Of a stretch of 64,000 nucleotides of DNA, positions 44,095-56,789 are shown one piece after another; position 1 is the first letter of the stretch; each line of letters opens with the position of its first letter. The DNA is taken from NCBI GenBank assembly GCA_024114885.1, contig CP099418.1:5332001-5396000 (forward strand), in the 5' to 3' direction. The stretch is from Septoria linicola (lineage: Eukaryota > Ascomycota > Dothideomycetes > Mycosphaerellales > Mycosphaerellaceae). The notes under the pieces are model-generated. The model saw only the letters and a program-made list of their open reading frames with translations, had not been told where the DNA came from and ran no database searches. The translations under genes were made by a program, and so were the position numbers.

Positions 44095-47000
44095 ATACTA
44101 GTAGAGGAGATAATAGCTACTATAGAGAAGATCTTTAATATTAACTAGTACTTAGCCTTAGAAGGTGTCTAGTTTAGCTAGGTACTATATAGTAATATTA
44201 TAGTTAATAATAGGTCTAATATTAGTAAGAGTATTTAGGACTTTATAAAGTCTAACTAAGAAGGAGTTAAGTAACTAAAATCTTTCTTTTAGACTCCTCT
44301 TAGTTTAACTCTAAGGCTTAAAGTTATCTTTTATATATCTCTTATATAAGATAGAGCTACCTTATAAACTCCTAAAACTATAGTCTATTCTTTAGCTTAG
44401 TAAGACTATCTACTACTATCTCTTTTATATTTATATATTCTATAGAGATAAGTCTGTTCTACTAGAGCTTTCTTATAGTATTATATAAGATATTAATATA
44501 TTTAGACTTATTATAAATATATAAGTCCTTAACTAGAGTAAGAGTAGCTTAGTTATTACCTTTTAGCTAAATTAGCCTAATTCTAGTAATAGTTTCCTAG
44601 TTACTAAGGATCCTTAGTTAGTAAGAATATTCTTCTACTAACTCTAGGTATCTAAGCTCTCTTAAAAGAGTACTAAGGAACTATAACTGTTTTATATATA
44701 CTCTTATAGCTATATATTTAGCTTCTATTATAGATATAGCTATAGATTTCTACTTCTTACTTATCTAGGAGATTAGTATACTATAAAGGAAGAAGATATA
44801 TCTAAGGATTAAGACTCTATTAGTCTTATCTATTATATAGTTAGAGTCTATATATCTAGTAAGATAGCCTTAACTATTCCTTAAGTATCTTAGACTAAGG
44901 TCTAGGTTTAATCTTAGGTATCTAGTTAGCTTCTTTAGAGCCTTTATATATCCTACTATTAGATTACTAATATAGGAGCTTAATCTTCTAAGGGTAAATA
45001 AAATGTCTAGTCTTATAATAGTTATAAGCTATATCTATGTTCTAATAATAGATTAGTACTCCTATTTATTATATCTTTTATTATTTAGTCTAGTAGGCTT
45101 TAGACTTTTATAGCTATCTATTAGTAAAAGAGTTAATAATATAGTTTCTTAGCCTATTCCTATCTTAGCTAGGTTCTCTTAGATATAATACTTCTAGTTA
45201 AGTTTTAGCTAGCCTTACTATCTGTTTCTTATTAGTCTTATTCTAAGAATCTTGTCTAGCTCTCTAAGATCTTTAATCTTAAAGACCTTACTAAGTTAGT
45301 CTTTAAACTAGAGGACATCTTCTAGTCTCTCTATAGTAATAGGTATATTATTAATATAGATTAGGATTATTAGGTCTTTCCTTTTCTTATAGATTAGAAG
45401 ATATAGGTCTATTTCTAATTATCTAAATCCTATTCCTTTTAGTTTTAATATATATAGCTAATTCTAGTCTCTTATAGCTTACTTTAGCCTATAGAGACTC
45501 CTTAGAACTTATAAGACTATACTAGTTAGTAGGTTAATACCTAGTAGTAGGATTATATAGATATCCTTATATAGAGTACTCTCTATAAATATATTGTTTA
45601 TATCTACTTAGTATAGAACTAGGTCCTTCTTATAGACTATAGCTATAAATCCTCTTAGAGTATCCTACCTAACTATAAGGGTAAAAGTTTCTATATAGTT
45701 TACTCTATACTTTTAGAAGAACTCTCTTATAACTAGTCTTACCTTAAACTTTTTAATAGCTCTACTAAGCTTTCTCTTAATATTAAAGACCTATCTTAAG
45801 GTAACTAAGTTAGCTCCTTTTAGTAAGACTACTATAGTCTAGGTGTTATTACTTATAAGTATATCTAGCTCCTTCTAAATAGCTTTTTTCTAGAGATAAC
45901 CCTACTTAGGATTACTTACTACTTCCTTATAGTTCCTTAGGATTAGAACCTTTTATTTATATATTTCTACTTCTTTAGTAGTAGAGAATATAATCTCTTT
46001 AACTTCCTTTAAGAATTCTAAGTCCTATAGGATATCTAGGTTAATAGAGCTTATAACTAAGAAGAAAGCCTAATACTCTAGGAGTATTTCCTTATCTAGC
46101 TAACTATTCTAATCTAGCTTAAGCCTAATTAGCTTTAGCTTTTAGTTAAATCTATTAAGTTCTTAAGATACTTTTCTCTTCCTAAAGGTTTATCTTAGAG
46201 CTATCTACTTATAATCTATCTCTATAGTTTCTTAGGTAGGATTCTTAGATTCTTTCTTAACTTTCTCTTAGTCTAGGAATTTTCTATACTCTCCTATATC
46301 TTCTAGTAGAGATAGAAGTTATATAAAGAGTTTCTTTCCTTCCTAAACCTATACTAATAGCTAAGAGAGAAAAGGCTTCTACTAGCCTAGACTAGGAGTA
46401 CCTAGAGTACTCCTACTAGCTTATAGAGTAGGCTAACTAATAGTTCTTAGCCTTCTAATAGGTCTTCTTTCTAGAGCTAAACTAGAGAGATTCTTAATCT
46501 TAATATTTAAGTCTAATTCTCTATCTAGCTTATCTTTAAAGAAGATTATATTAGTATACTACTTAATAGCCTTTATATCTAGCTCCTAGAACTTCTATAT
46601 CTTTACTATATTATTATAGTATCTAATAAATATAGTATCCTTTTCTTTATTTATTAGTTTATTACTCTTTATCTACTAAGGCTATACTCTTATATCTATA
46701 TATACTATAGCTCTATATCTCTATACTTTAAGATAGGAGACTATTAGTTTAATCTTATTAAAAGCTTTATTAGGTAAGAGCTTGAATCTTTTAATATTAG
46801 ATCTATTTAGGAGCTTATTCTTTATATATACTTATACTTTAAAGGCTTCTAGCTAAAACTTAATAGATATTTTACTTTCTTTAAGTATTACTCTAATAGA
46901 GGCCTCTAATATTTAGATAGACCTCTTAACTACTCTATTCTAGAGTGAATTATAGGCCTTAGTTAGTTTAAGAGTAATTCTAAAGTCCTTCTCCTACTAT

Positions 47001-49422
47001 TTAATTAAAGTAGTAATCTCTCTAGTATTATTAGCCCTTATAGACTTAAGGAGTACTACTAACTACTTTTCTACTTTAATCCTCTAGTTCTAAAGAGTAG
47101 TTAGTATATCTAATCTAGCTTTAAGTAGAAATACCTATTTCTTTCTTAAGAAATTATTAATAATCTTAAGCTACTATATAAAACCTTTTACTAATAATAG
47201 TAATAGTCTATAAATATCTACTAATATAAGGGCTAATCTTTTAGGTCTTCTTTTAATAGACTTACCTAGGTGTTTCTTTATCTTACCTATTATATAGATC
47301 CTATACTTATACTCTTCCTAGTTAGGAATTAGAATTCTTTCCTTTAGATTAGTAACTTTATAAAGGTTTAAGAGTAACCCTCTTCTAAAGTATATAAATC
47401 TTCTATACTATAGCTCCTACTATTTTAGATCTTTCTTTAATAGGGTAGTATAGGTATTATTAACCTCTATAGGATTATATAGTAAGTAATATAACTTTTC
47501 CTATAAAAGAGGTAATATCTTACTAATAAATAGAACACCTCTAACTAGCTTAGTCTTTATAACTATTTAGCTATCTAGGAAAGTAAGAGTAAAATTAGGC
47601 TTCTAGACTCTAAATTACTTACTAAACTAATCCTATAATATAAGATTTACTCTGAGATTAGAAATAAATAGTACTCTATTAAGTAGAACTTCTCCTTCTA
47701 AGATTCTTTTTATCTATACTAGTCTAGAATAGGTTATATAGAGGTATCCTCCTCCTACCTTAATCTATACTTTCTTCCTTAGTAGCTTTACTAATCTAAA
47801 GAAGAATAGTTAGTTAGTTATATAGGATAAGGTATAGGAATCTAAGAGCTATTCTTAGAGTAATAACTTACCTTTAGCCTTAATTATAGAATAGGCTAAC
47901 TTATCTTAGTTATTATCTTCTAATAGGGAATTATTATTACTTCTAGAACTAGATTAAGTTCTAGAATTAGAACTAGAACTAGACTTCTAGGCTAAAAATC
48001 CTTTCTTTAAAAGCTTTCTAGACTTTTCTATCCTCTAAAGCTACTTACCTCCTCTCTAAATAGCCTTCTTTAGCTTATTATATAATAATAACTTATAGAT
48101 AGCTTTCTTAATATATCTAGTATTCTTTAGTAAAAGGGATCTTCTAACCTTCTCTCTAAGAAATAATTCCTAAGAGTCTTTCTAGTTCTTAGTACTATTT
48201 CTTTACTAGGATAGTTTCTTAGTAGTAGAGAGGTTAGGACAATCTTTTAACTAGTACTTCTCTTTCTTATAAAGCTAGTATATTAGTAGAGACTTTTCTT
48301 AGTAGAGCTACCTAGAATAGAATATAGCTAAACCTATATCTATCTTATCTAGATTATCTCTTACCTTTTAGGACTTAAGTAGAAGGAGAATAGTATCTAT
48401 ATCTAAGGATAGTTAGGTTATAATAGTATCCTTAGCTACTTAGTATAATATAGGTAGGGACTATAGAAGATATTTTAGCCTTTTCTCTTAGCTCTAGTAG
48501 TAAGCTTCCTAAGGATTAATCTTAGTAATCCTCTTACCTAGGCCTCTAAGGTATCTCTATACTTTCTTAATTATCTTATTAGGTAATATCCTAAATATAA
48601 TAAACTACTTAATTAGACCTATAGTATAGGACTTTAGGACTCTATTATACTTGTTCTAGAGAATTACCTATATCTTAGCTACTAGTATAGTAATATACTA
48701 TATCTCTAGCTCTATCTTATTATCTTTACTAATACTATATCTAATACTAAACCTATATACTATATTATCCTTTAAGAAGTATTAATTCTAAGTAATATAT
48801 ATCTAGAGACTAGTGTCCTACTAAACTATATATAGGTTCCCTCTAATAATTAGTTAGCTAATTACCTAGAACTAGTTCTTCCTTTCTAGCTTATCTATCT
48901 ATAGCTTAAACTATCTTTTCTAGTTAGTTCTATCTAGGATTAGAATCCTTTAGCTCTTCTTATCCTCTTAGTCTATTATAGAAATAGGTAAATAGAATAA
49001 ATAATTAGTAGAATACTTTAGACTAGCTAAGGATTCTAGAGAAGAGTAATTTCTTATAGTAGAGAGACTAGCTCTAAGAGATAGAGATTCCTCGTATTTA
49101 GGAAATTACTAAGACTTAGATCTTTCTCTCTTAGTAGAGTTTCTATTACTAGGTAGTAGAAAGGCTAAGTAGCCTCTTCTAACTCTAGTAATACTAGGTA
49201 TAATAGTAGAGAACTAGGTAGGTATTAATAAAGTAGAAATATACTACTATCTTATAGAGATCTTTACTAACTTATATACTACTAGGTATAAACTAGCTTC
49301 GTTAGTAATATAGTTAGAGAAACTTCTAGGCTCTAAATATTTTCTATAAACTATAAGGGATATAAGTAACCTATACTAATATAGGTTACTCTTATTTAGT
49401 ATATAAACTCGAGCTTATAACC
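44095..49422 (-). pseudogene. Copia C1 gag-pol, RIP-inactivated
   Basis: The minus strand reads a Copia polyprotein: integrase and RT segments match C3 and C4. The RT catalytic block is at 45347-45358 and reads YINN (Copia YVDD after GAT/GAC to AAT). The RNase H end lies leftwards and joins 1-861. The region immediately left of the 5' LTR (49405-49422) reads GGTTATAAGCTCGAG on the minus strand, the primer-binding site. Numerous stops. Confidence 0.83.
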
Positions 49423-49454
49423 TATTTAAAGTAAAGAGCGTATTATATACTATA
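49423..49454 (-). repeat. First 32 bp of the C1 5' LTR, cut by Copia C3
   Basis: TATTTAAAGTAAAGAGCG corresponds to the LTR start TATTAAAAGTAGAGGGCG. It ends with CTATA (49450-49454), the left TSD of C3. The rest of the LTR is at 55752-56001. Confidence 0.9.
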
Positions 49455-49731
49455 TATTAAAAGTAGAGGGCGTATTATATACTATATAATATTAAGGAGG
49501 GTATAGCGTAGTAAAGAAGAATAGAGGATTAATCTTGAACTAACTTATATATATAGTATAGTAGTAATATGCTAGGAACTAAATACAAAGTTAATTAAGT
49601 TTATTATCTAAGAAGAGAAGAAAGAGAAGCGAGATATACCTCTTACTAAGCCTTAGGTAGATGCCTTAGGCATCTAGAACTATACTTAGAAGTCTATATC
49701 TAGACTAACTATCTAGGATACATTCTTAACA
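49455..49731 (-). repeat. C3 3' LTR
   Basis: 277 bp, pairs with 55475-55751; the polypurine tract (CATGCTA followed leftwards by GAGTAGGAG on the minus strand) adjoins it at about 49732-49743. Confidence 0.9.
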
Positions 49732-50139
49732 CTCCTACTCATGCTATATAGTTAGATCTTTTAATAGATTATCTATAGTACTCAAATACTAGTCCTAATC
49801 TTAATTAGTTATTAAGTACTTACTTTTTAGACTAATAACTAGACAGCACTAACTATTAATCTAACAAACTTTCTATACTACTATCTCTTAAAAAAAAGGT
49901 AAAAGAAATACCTTCTATAAGATCTTCCTTCTCTCTTATATAGGAGTAGATTGTTTAGGACATAGACTATCTAGTAAGTTATCCCTATCCTTTCTTATAG
50001 CTAATTCTAATAGCTTCCTAGATTCCTTATAGCCTAGTCCCCTACTTAGTTATATTTTATATAGCTTCTTAGTTCCCTAATAGTCTTTAAGGTATACTAT
50101 TCTTAGCTGTAGGGATCTTATATTAAGCTAGAGAGTAGA

Positions 50140-53100
50140 GTAACTATATACTAGTAGAGGAGATAATAGCTACTATAGAGGAGGTCTTTAATATTAACTA
50201 GTACTTAGCCTTAGAGGGTGTCTAGTTTAGCTAGGTGCTATATAGTAATATTGTAGTTAGTAATAGGTCTAATATTAGTAAGAGCATTTAGGACTTTATA
50301 AAGTCTAACTAAGGAAGAGTTAAGTAACTAAAATCTTTCTTTTAGACTCCTCTTAGTTTAACTCTAAGGCTTGGAGTTATCTTTTATATATCTCTTATAT
50401 AAGGTAGAGCTACCTTATAAACTCCTGAAACTATAGTCTATTCTTTAGCTTAGTAAGACTATCTACTACTATCTCTTTTATATTCATATATTCTATAGAG
50501 ATAAGTCTGTTCTACTAGAGCTTTCTTATAGCATTATATAAGATATTAATATATTTAGACTTATTATAAATATATAAGTCCTTAACTAGAGTAAGGGTAG
50601 CTTAGTTATTATCTTTTAGCTAAATTAGCCTAATTCTAGTAATAGTTTCCTAGTTACTAAGGATCCTTAGTTAGTAAGAACATTCTCCTACTAACTCTAG
50701 GCATCTAAGCTCTCTTAAAAGAGTACTAAGAAACTATAACTATTTGTATATACTCCTATAGCTATATATTTAGCTTCTATTATAGATATAGCTATAGATT
50801 TCTACTTCTTACTTATCTAGGAGATTAGTATACTATAAAGGAAGAAGATATATCTAAGGATTAAGACTCTGTTAGTCTTGTCTATTATATAGTTAGAGTC
50901 TATATATCTAGTAAGAAAGCCTTAACTATCTTTTAAGTATCTTAGACTAAGGTCTAGGTTTAATCTTAGGTATCTAGTTAGCTTCTTTAGAGCCTTTATA
51001 TGTCCTACTATTAGATTACTAACATAGGAGCTTAATCTTCTAAGGGTAAATGAAATGTCTAGTCTTATAACAGTTATAAGCTATATCTATGTTCTAATAA
51101 TAGATTAGTACTCCTATTTGTTATACCTTTTATTATTTAGTCTAGTAGGCTTTAGACTTTTATAGCTGTCTATTAGTAAAAGAGTTAGTAATATAGTCTC
51201 TTAACCTATTCCTATCTTAGCTAGGTTCTCTTAGATATAGTACTTCTAGTTAAGTTTCAGCTAGCCTTACTGTCTATTTCTTATTAGTCTTATTCTAAGA
51301 ATCTTGTCTAGTTCTCTAAGATCTTTAATCTTAAAGACCTTACTAAGTTAGTCTTTAAACTAGAGGACATCTTCTAGTCTCTCTATAGTAATAGGTATAT
51401 TATTAATATAGATTAGGATTATTAGGTCTTTTCTTTTCTTATAGATTAGAAGATATAGGTCCACTTCTAATTGTCTAAATCCTATTCCTTTTAGCTTTAA
51501 TATATATAGCTGATTCTAGTCTCTTATAGCTTACTTTAGCCTATAGAGACTCCTTAGAACTTATAAGACTATACTAGTTAGTAGGTTAATACCTAGTAGT
51601 AGGATTATATAGATATCCTTATATAGGGTACTCTCTATAAATATATTATTCATATCTACTTAGTATAGAACTAGGTCCTTCTTATAGACTATAGCTATAA
51701 ATCCTCTTAGAGTATCCTACCTAACTATAAGGGTAAAAGTTTCTATATAGTCTACTCTATACTTTTAGGAGAACCCTCTTATAACTAGTCTTACCTTAAA
51801 CTTTTTAATAGCTCTACTAAGCTTTCTCTTAATATTAAAGACCTATCTTAAGGTAACTAGGTTAGCCCTTTTTAGTAGGACTACTATAGTCTAGGTGTTA
51901 TTACTTATAAGTATATCTAGCTCCTTCTAAATAGCTTCTTACTAGAGATAACCCTACTTAGGATTACTTACTACTTCCTTATAGTTCCTTAGGATTAGAA
52001 CCTCCTATTTATATATTCCTACTTCTTTAGTAGCTAAGAATATAATCTCTTTAACTTCCTCTAAGAATTCTAGGTCCTATAGGATACCTAGGTTAATAGA
52101 GCTTATAGCTAAGAAGAAAGCCTAATACTCTAGGAGTATTTCCTTATCTAGCTAACTATTCTAATCTAGCTTAAGCCTAATTAGCTTTAGCTTCTAGTTA
52201 AATCTATTAAGTTCTTAGGATACTTTCCTCTTTCTAAGAGTTTGCCTTAGAGCTATCTACTCCTAATCTACCTCTATAGTTTCTTAAGTAGAATTCTTAG
52301 ATTCTTTCTTAACTTTCTCTTAGTCTAGGAATTTTCTATACTCTTTTATATCTTCTAGTAGAGGTAGAAGTTATATAAAGAGTTTCTTTCTTTCCTAAAC
52401 CTATACTAATAGCTAAAGGAGAGGAGGCTTCTACTAGCCTAGACTAGGAGTACCTAGGGTACTCCTACTAGCTTATAGAGTAGGCTAGCTAATAGTTCTT
52501 AGCCTTCTAATAGGTCTTCTTTCTAGAGCTGAACTAGGGAGATTCTTAATCTTAATATTTAAGTCTAATTCTCTACCTAGCTTATCTTTAAAGAAGATTA
52601 TATTAGTATACTACTTAATAGCCTTTATATCTAGCTCCTAGAACTTCTATACCTTTACTATATTATTATAGTATCTAATAAACATAGTATCCTTTCCTCT
52701 ATTTATTAGTTTATTACTTCTTACCTACTAAGGCTATACTCTTATATCTATATATACTATAGCTCTATATCCCTATACCTTAAGGTAGGAGACTATTAGT
52801 TTAATCCTATTAAAAGCTTTATTAGGTAAGAGCTTGAATCCCTTAATATTAGGTCTATTTAGAAGCTTATTCCTTATATATACCTATACTTTAAGAGCTT
52901 CTAGCTAAAACTTAATAGGTATCTTACTTTCTTTAAGCATTGCTCTAATAGAGGCTTCTAATATTTAGATAGACCTCTTAACTACTCTATTCTAGAGTGA
53001 ATTATAGGCCTTAGTTAGCTTAAGGGTAATTCTAAAGTCCTTCTCCTACTATTTAATTAAAGTAGTAATCTCTCTAGTATTATTAGCTCTTATAGACTTA

Positions 53101-55400
53101 AGGAGTGCTACTAACTACCTTTCTACCTTAATCCTCTAGTTCTAAAGAGTAGTTAGTATATCTAATCTAGCCTTAAGTAGAAATGCCTATTTCTTTCTTA
53201 AGAAGTTATTAACAATCTTAAGCTACTATATAAAACCTTTTACTAATAATAGTAATAGTTTATAGATATCTACTAATATAAGGGCTAGTCTTTTAAGTCT
53301 TCTCTTAATAGACTTACCTAGGTGTTTCTTTATCTTACCTATTATATAGATCCTATACTTATACTCTTCCTAGTTAGGGATTAGAATTCTTTCTTTTAGG
53401 TTAGTAACTTTATAAAGGTTTAAGAGTAACCCTCTTCTAAAGTATATAAATCTTCTATACTATAGCTCCTACTATTTTAGATCCTTCTCTAATAGGGTAG
53501 TATAGGCATTATTAACCTCTATAGGATTATATAGTAAGTAATATAACTTTTCCTATAGAAGAGGTAATATCTTACTAATAAATAGAACACCTCTAACTAG
53601 CTTAGTCTTTATAACTGTTTAGCTATCTAGGGAGGTAAGAGTAAAATTAGGCTTCTAGACTCTAAATTACTTACTAAACTAATCCTATAATATAAGATTT
53701 ACTCTAAGATTAGGAACAAATAGTACCTTATTAAATAGAACTTCTCCTTCTAAGATTCCCTTTATCTATACTAGTCTAGAGTAGGTTATATAGAGGTATC
53801 CTCCTCCTACCTTAATCTATACTTTCTTCCTTAGTAGCTTTACTAATCTAAAGAAGGATAGTTAGTTAGTTATATAGGATAAGGTATAGGAATCTAAGAG
53901 CTATTCTTAGAGTAATAACTTGCTTTTAGCCTTAATTATAGAATAGGCTAATTTATCTTAGTTATTATCTTCTAATAGGGAATTATTATTACTTCTAGAA
54001 CTAGAGTAAGTTCTAGAATTAGAACTAGAACTAGACTCCTAGGCTGAAAATCCTTTCTTTAGAAGCTTTCTAGACTTTTCTATCCTCTAAAGCTACTTGC
54101 CTATTTTCTAGATAACCTTCTTTAGCTTATTATATAATAATAACTTATAGACAGCTTTCTTGATATATCTAGCATTCCTTAGTAAAGAGGATCTTCTAAC
54201 CCTCCCTCTAAGGAATAATCCCTAAGGGTCCTTCTAGTTCTTAGTACTATTTCTCTACTAGGATAGTTTCTTAGTAGTAGGGAGGTTAGGACAATCTTTT
54301 AGCTAGTACTTCCCTTTCTTATAGAGCTAGTATATTAGTAGGGACTTTCCTTAATAGGGCTGCCTAGAATAGAATATAGCTAGACCTATATCTATCTTAT
54401 CTAGATTGTCTCTTACCTCTTAGGACTTAAGTAGAAGGAGAATAGTATCTATATCTAAGGATAGTTAGGTTATAATAGTATCCTTAGCTACTTAGTATAA
54501 TATAGATAGGGACTATAGGAGATGTTTTAGCCTTTTCTCTTAGCTCTAGTAGTAAGCTTCCTAAGGATTAATCTTAGTAATCCTCTTACCTAGGCCTCTA
54601 AGGTATCTCTATACTTCTCTAATTGTCTTATTAGGTAATATCCTAAATATAATAAACTACTTAATCAGACCTATAGTATAGGACTTTAGGACTCTATTAT
54701 ACTTGTTCTAGAGAATCACCTATATCTTAGCTACTAGTATAGTAACATACTATATCTCTAGCTCTATCTTATTATCTTTACTAATACTATATCTAATACT
54801 AAACCTATATACTATATTGTCTTTTAAGAAGTATTAATTCTAAGTAACATGTATCTAGAGACTAGTGTCCTACTAAACTATATATAGGTTCCCTCTAATA
54901 ATTAGTTAGCTAATTACCTAGAACTAGTTCTTTCCTTCTAGCTTATCTATCTATAGCTTGAACTATTTCTTCTAGTTAGTTCTATCTAGGATTAGAATCC
55001 TTTGGCTCTTCTTATCCTCTTAGTCTATTATAGAAATAGGTAAATAGAATAAATAATTAGTAGAATACTTTAGACTAGCTAAGGATTCTAGGAAAGAGTA
55101 ATTTCTTATAGTAGAGAGACTAGCTCTAAGGGATAGGGATTCCTCGTATTTAGGAAATTACTAAGACTTAGATCTTTCTCTCTTAGTAGAGTTTCTATTA
55201 CTAGGTAGTAGGAAGGCTAAGTAGCCTCTTCTAACTCTAGTAATACTAGGTGCAATAGTAGAGAACTAGGCAGGTATTAATAAAGTAGAAACATACTACT
55301 ATCTTATAGAGATCTTTACTAACTTATATACTACTAGGTACAAACTAGCTTCGTTAGTAATATAGTTAGAGAAACTTCTAGGCCCTAAATATTTTCTATA
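50140..55400 (-). pseudogene. Copia C3 gag-pol, RIP-inactivated
   Basis: Minus-strand polyprotein, co-linear with C4. The RT catalytic block at 51399-51410 reads YINN in place of YVDD. Gag lies near the right LTR and RNase H at the left end. The frame is broken by many TAG/TAA codons. Confidence 0.83.
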
Positions 55401-55474
55401 AACTATAAGGGATATAAGTAACCTGTACTAATATAGGTTGCTCCTATTTAGTATATAAACCTAGGCTTATAACC

Positions 55475-55751
55475 TATTAAAAGTAGAGGGCGTATTATAT
55501 ACTATATAATATTAAGGAGAGTATAGTATAGTAAAGAAGAATAGGGGATTAATCTTAAACTAACTTATATATATAGTATAGTAGTAATATGCTAGGAACT
55601 AAATACAAAGTTAATTAAGTTTATTATCTAAGAAGAGAAGAAAGAGAAGCGAGATATACCTCTTACTAAGCCTTAGGTAGATGCCTTAGGTATCTAGAAC
55701 TATACTTAGAAGTCTATATCTAGACTAACTATCTAGGATACATTCTTAATA
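55475..55751 (-). repeat. C3 5' LTR
   Basis: 277 bp, begins TATTAAAAGTAGAGG, ends TTCTTAATA. Directly followed by TSD CTATA and the remainder of the C1 LTR. Confidence 0.92.
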
Positions 55752-56001
55752 CTATATAATATTAAGGAGAGTATAGCGTAGTAAAGAAGAATAGAGGATT
55801 AATCTTAAACTAACTTATATATATAGTATAGTAGTAATATACTAGGAACTAAATATAAAGTTAATTAAGTTAGTTATCTAAGAAGAGAAGAAAGAGAAAC
55901 AAGATATACCTCTTACTAAGCCTTAGGTAGATACCTTAGGTATCTAGAACTATACTTAAATGTCTATATCTAGACTAACTATCTAGGATATATTCTTAAT
56001 A
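55752..56001 (-). repeat. Remainder of the C1 5' LTR
   Basis: 250 bp starting CTATATAATATTAAGG and ending TATATTCTTAATA. With 49423-49454 minus the duplicated CTATA it makes a 277-bp LTR. Confidence 0.92.
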
Positions 56002-56100
56002 GATACTATTATTAGGCGTAGGTAATATAATCTCGTCGTTTTCTTAAGTTTCTTTCTCTTTCTTTAAGTATTATACCTAGCGACATCTATTAAGTACCTA
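56002..56100. other. Old flank between C1 and C4
   Basis: 99 bp of RIP-mutated sequence outside both elements, ending in ACCTA (56096-56100), the left TSD of C4. It continues at 62405. Too short to identify. Confidence 0.6.
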
Positions 56101-56378
56101 TATTAAAAGTAGAGGGCGTTTATAGATACTATACAATGTTAAGGAGGGTATAGCGTAGTAAAGAAGAATAGGGGATTAATCTTGAACTGACTTATATATA
56201 TAGTGTAGTAGTAATATACTAGGAACTAAATATAAAGTTGATTTTGTTAGTTATCTAAGAAGAGAAGAAAGAGAAGTAAGATATACCTCTTGCTAAGCCT
56301 TAGGTAGATGCCTTAGGCATCTAGAACCATGCTTAGAAGTCTATATCTAGACTGACTATCTAGGATATATTCTTAATA
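56101..56378 (-). repeat. C4 3' LTR
   Basis: 278 bp; on the minus strand the tract CATGAGTGGGAG (56379-56390) immediately precedes it and is the polypurine tract. Confidence 0.94.
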
Positions 56379-56789
56379 CTCCCACTCATGCTATATAGTT
56401 AGATCTTTTAATAGATTATCTATAGTACTCAAATACTAGTCCTAATCTTAATTAGTTATTAAGTACTTACTTTTCAGACTAATAACTAGATAGCACTAAC
56501 TATTAATCTAACAAACTTTCTATACTACTATCTCTTATAAAAAGGCAAAAGAAATGCCTTCTATAAGATCTTCCTCCTCTCTTATATAGGAGTGGATTAT
56601 TTAGGACATAGACTATCTAGTAAGTTGCCCCTATCCTTTCTTATAGCTAATTCTAACAGCTCCCTAGATTCCTTATAGCCTAGTCCCCTACTTAGTCATA
56701 TTCTATATAGCTTCTTAGTTCCCTAATAGTCTTTAGGGTGCACTATTCTTAGCTATAGAGATCTTATATCAAGCTAGGGAGTAGAGTAA

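Larger units (their letters stand above)
49455..55751 (-). mobile_element. Copia C3, complete 6.3-kb element inside the C1 5' LTR
   Basis: LTRs are 49455-49731 (3') and 55475-55751 (5'), each 277 bp. The TSD CTATA is at 49450-49454 and 55752-55756. The left LTR still ends in CATTCTTAACA. Primer-binding site at 55457-55474, minus-strand GGTTATAAGCCTAGG. Moderately to heavily RIP-mutated. Confidence 0.94.
1..56001 (-). mobile_element. Copia LTR retrotransposon C1, interrupted by Gypsy-1 and by Copia C3
   Basis: This is the oldest visible layer. Its pieces are 1-861 (3' LTR end and 3' internal region), 44091-49422 (gag-pol) and a 5' LTR split into 49423-49454 and 55752-56001. The sequence on either side of Gypsy-1 joins perfectly into the Copia sequence seen uninterrupted at 50131-50170 and 56780-56820. 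The reverse transcriptase reads on the minus strand, so the left LTR is the 3' LTR. The window starts inside that LTR, so the left TSD is not visible. The element is saturated with RIP transitions. Confidence 0.88.
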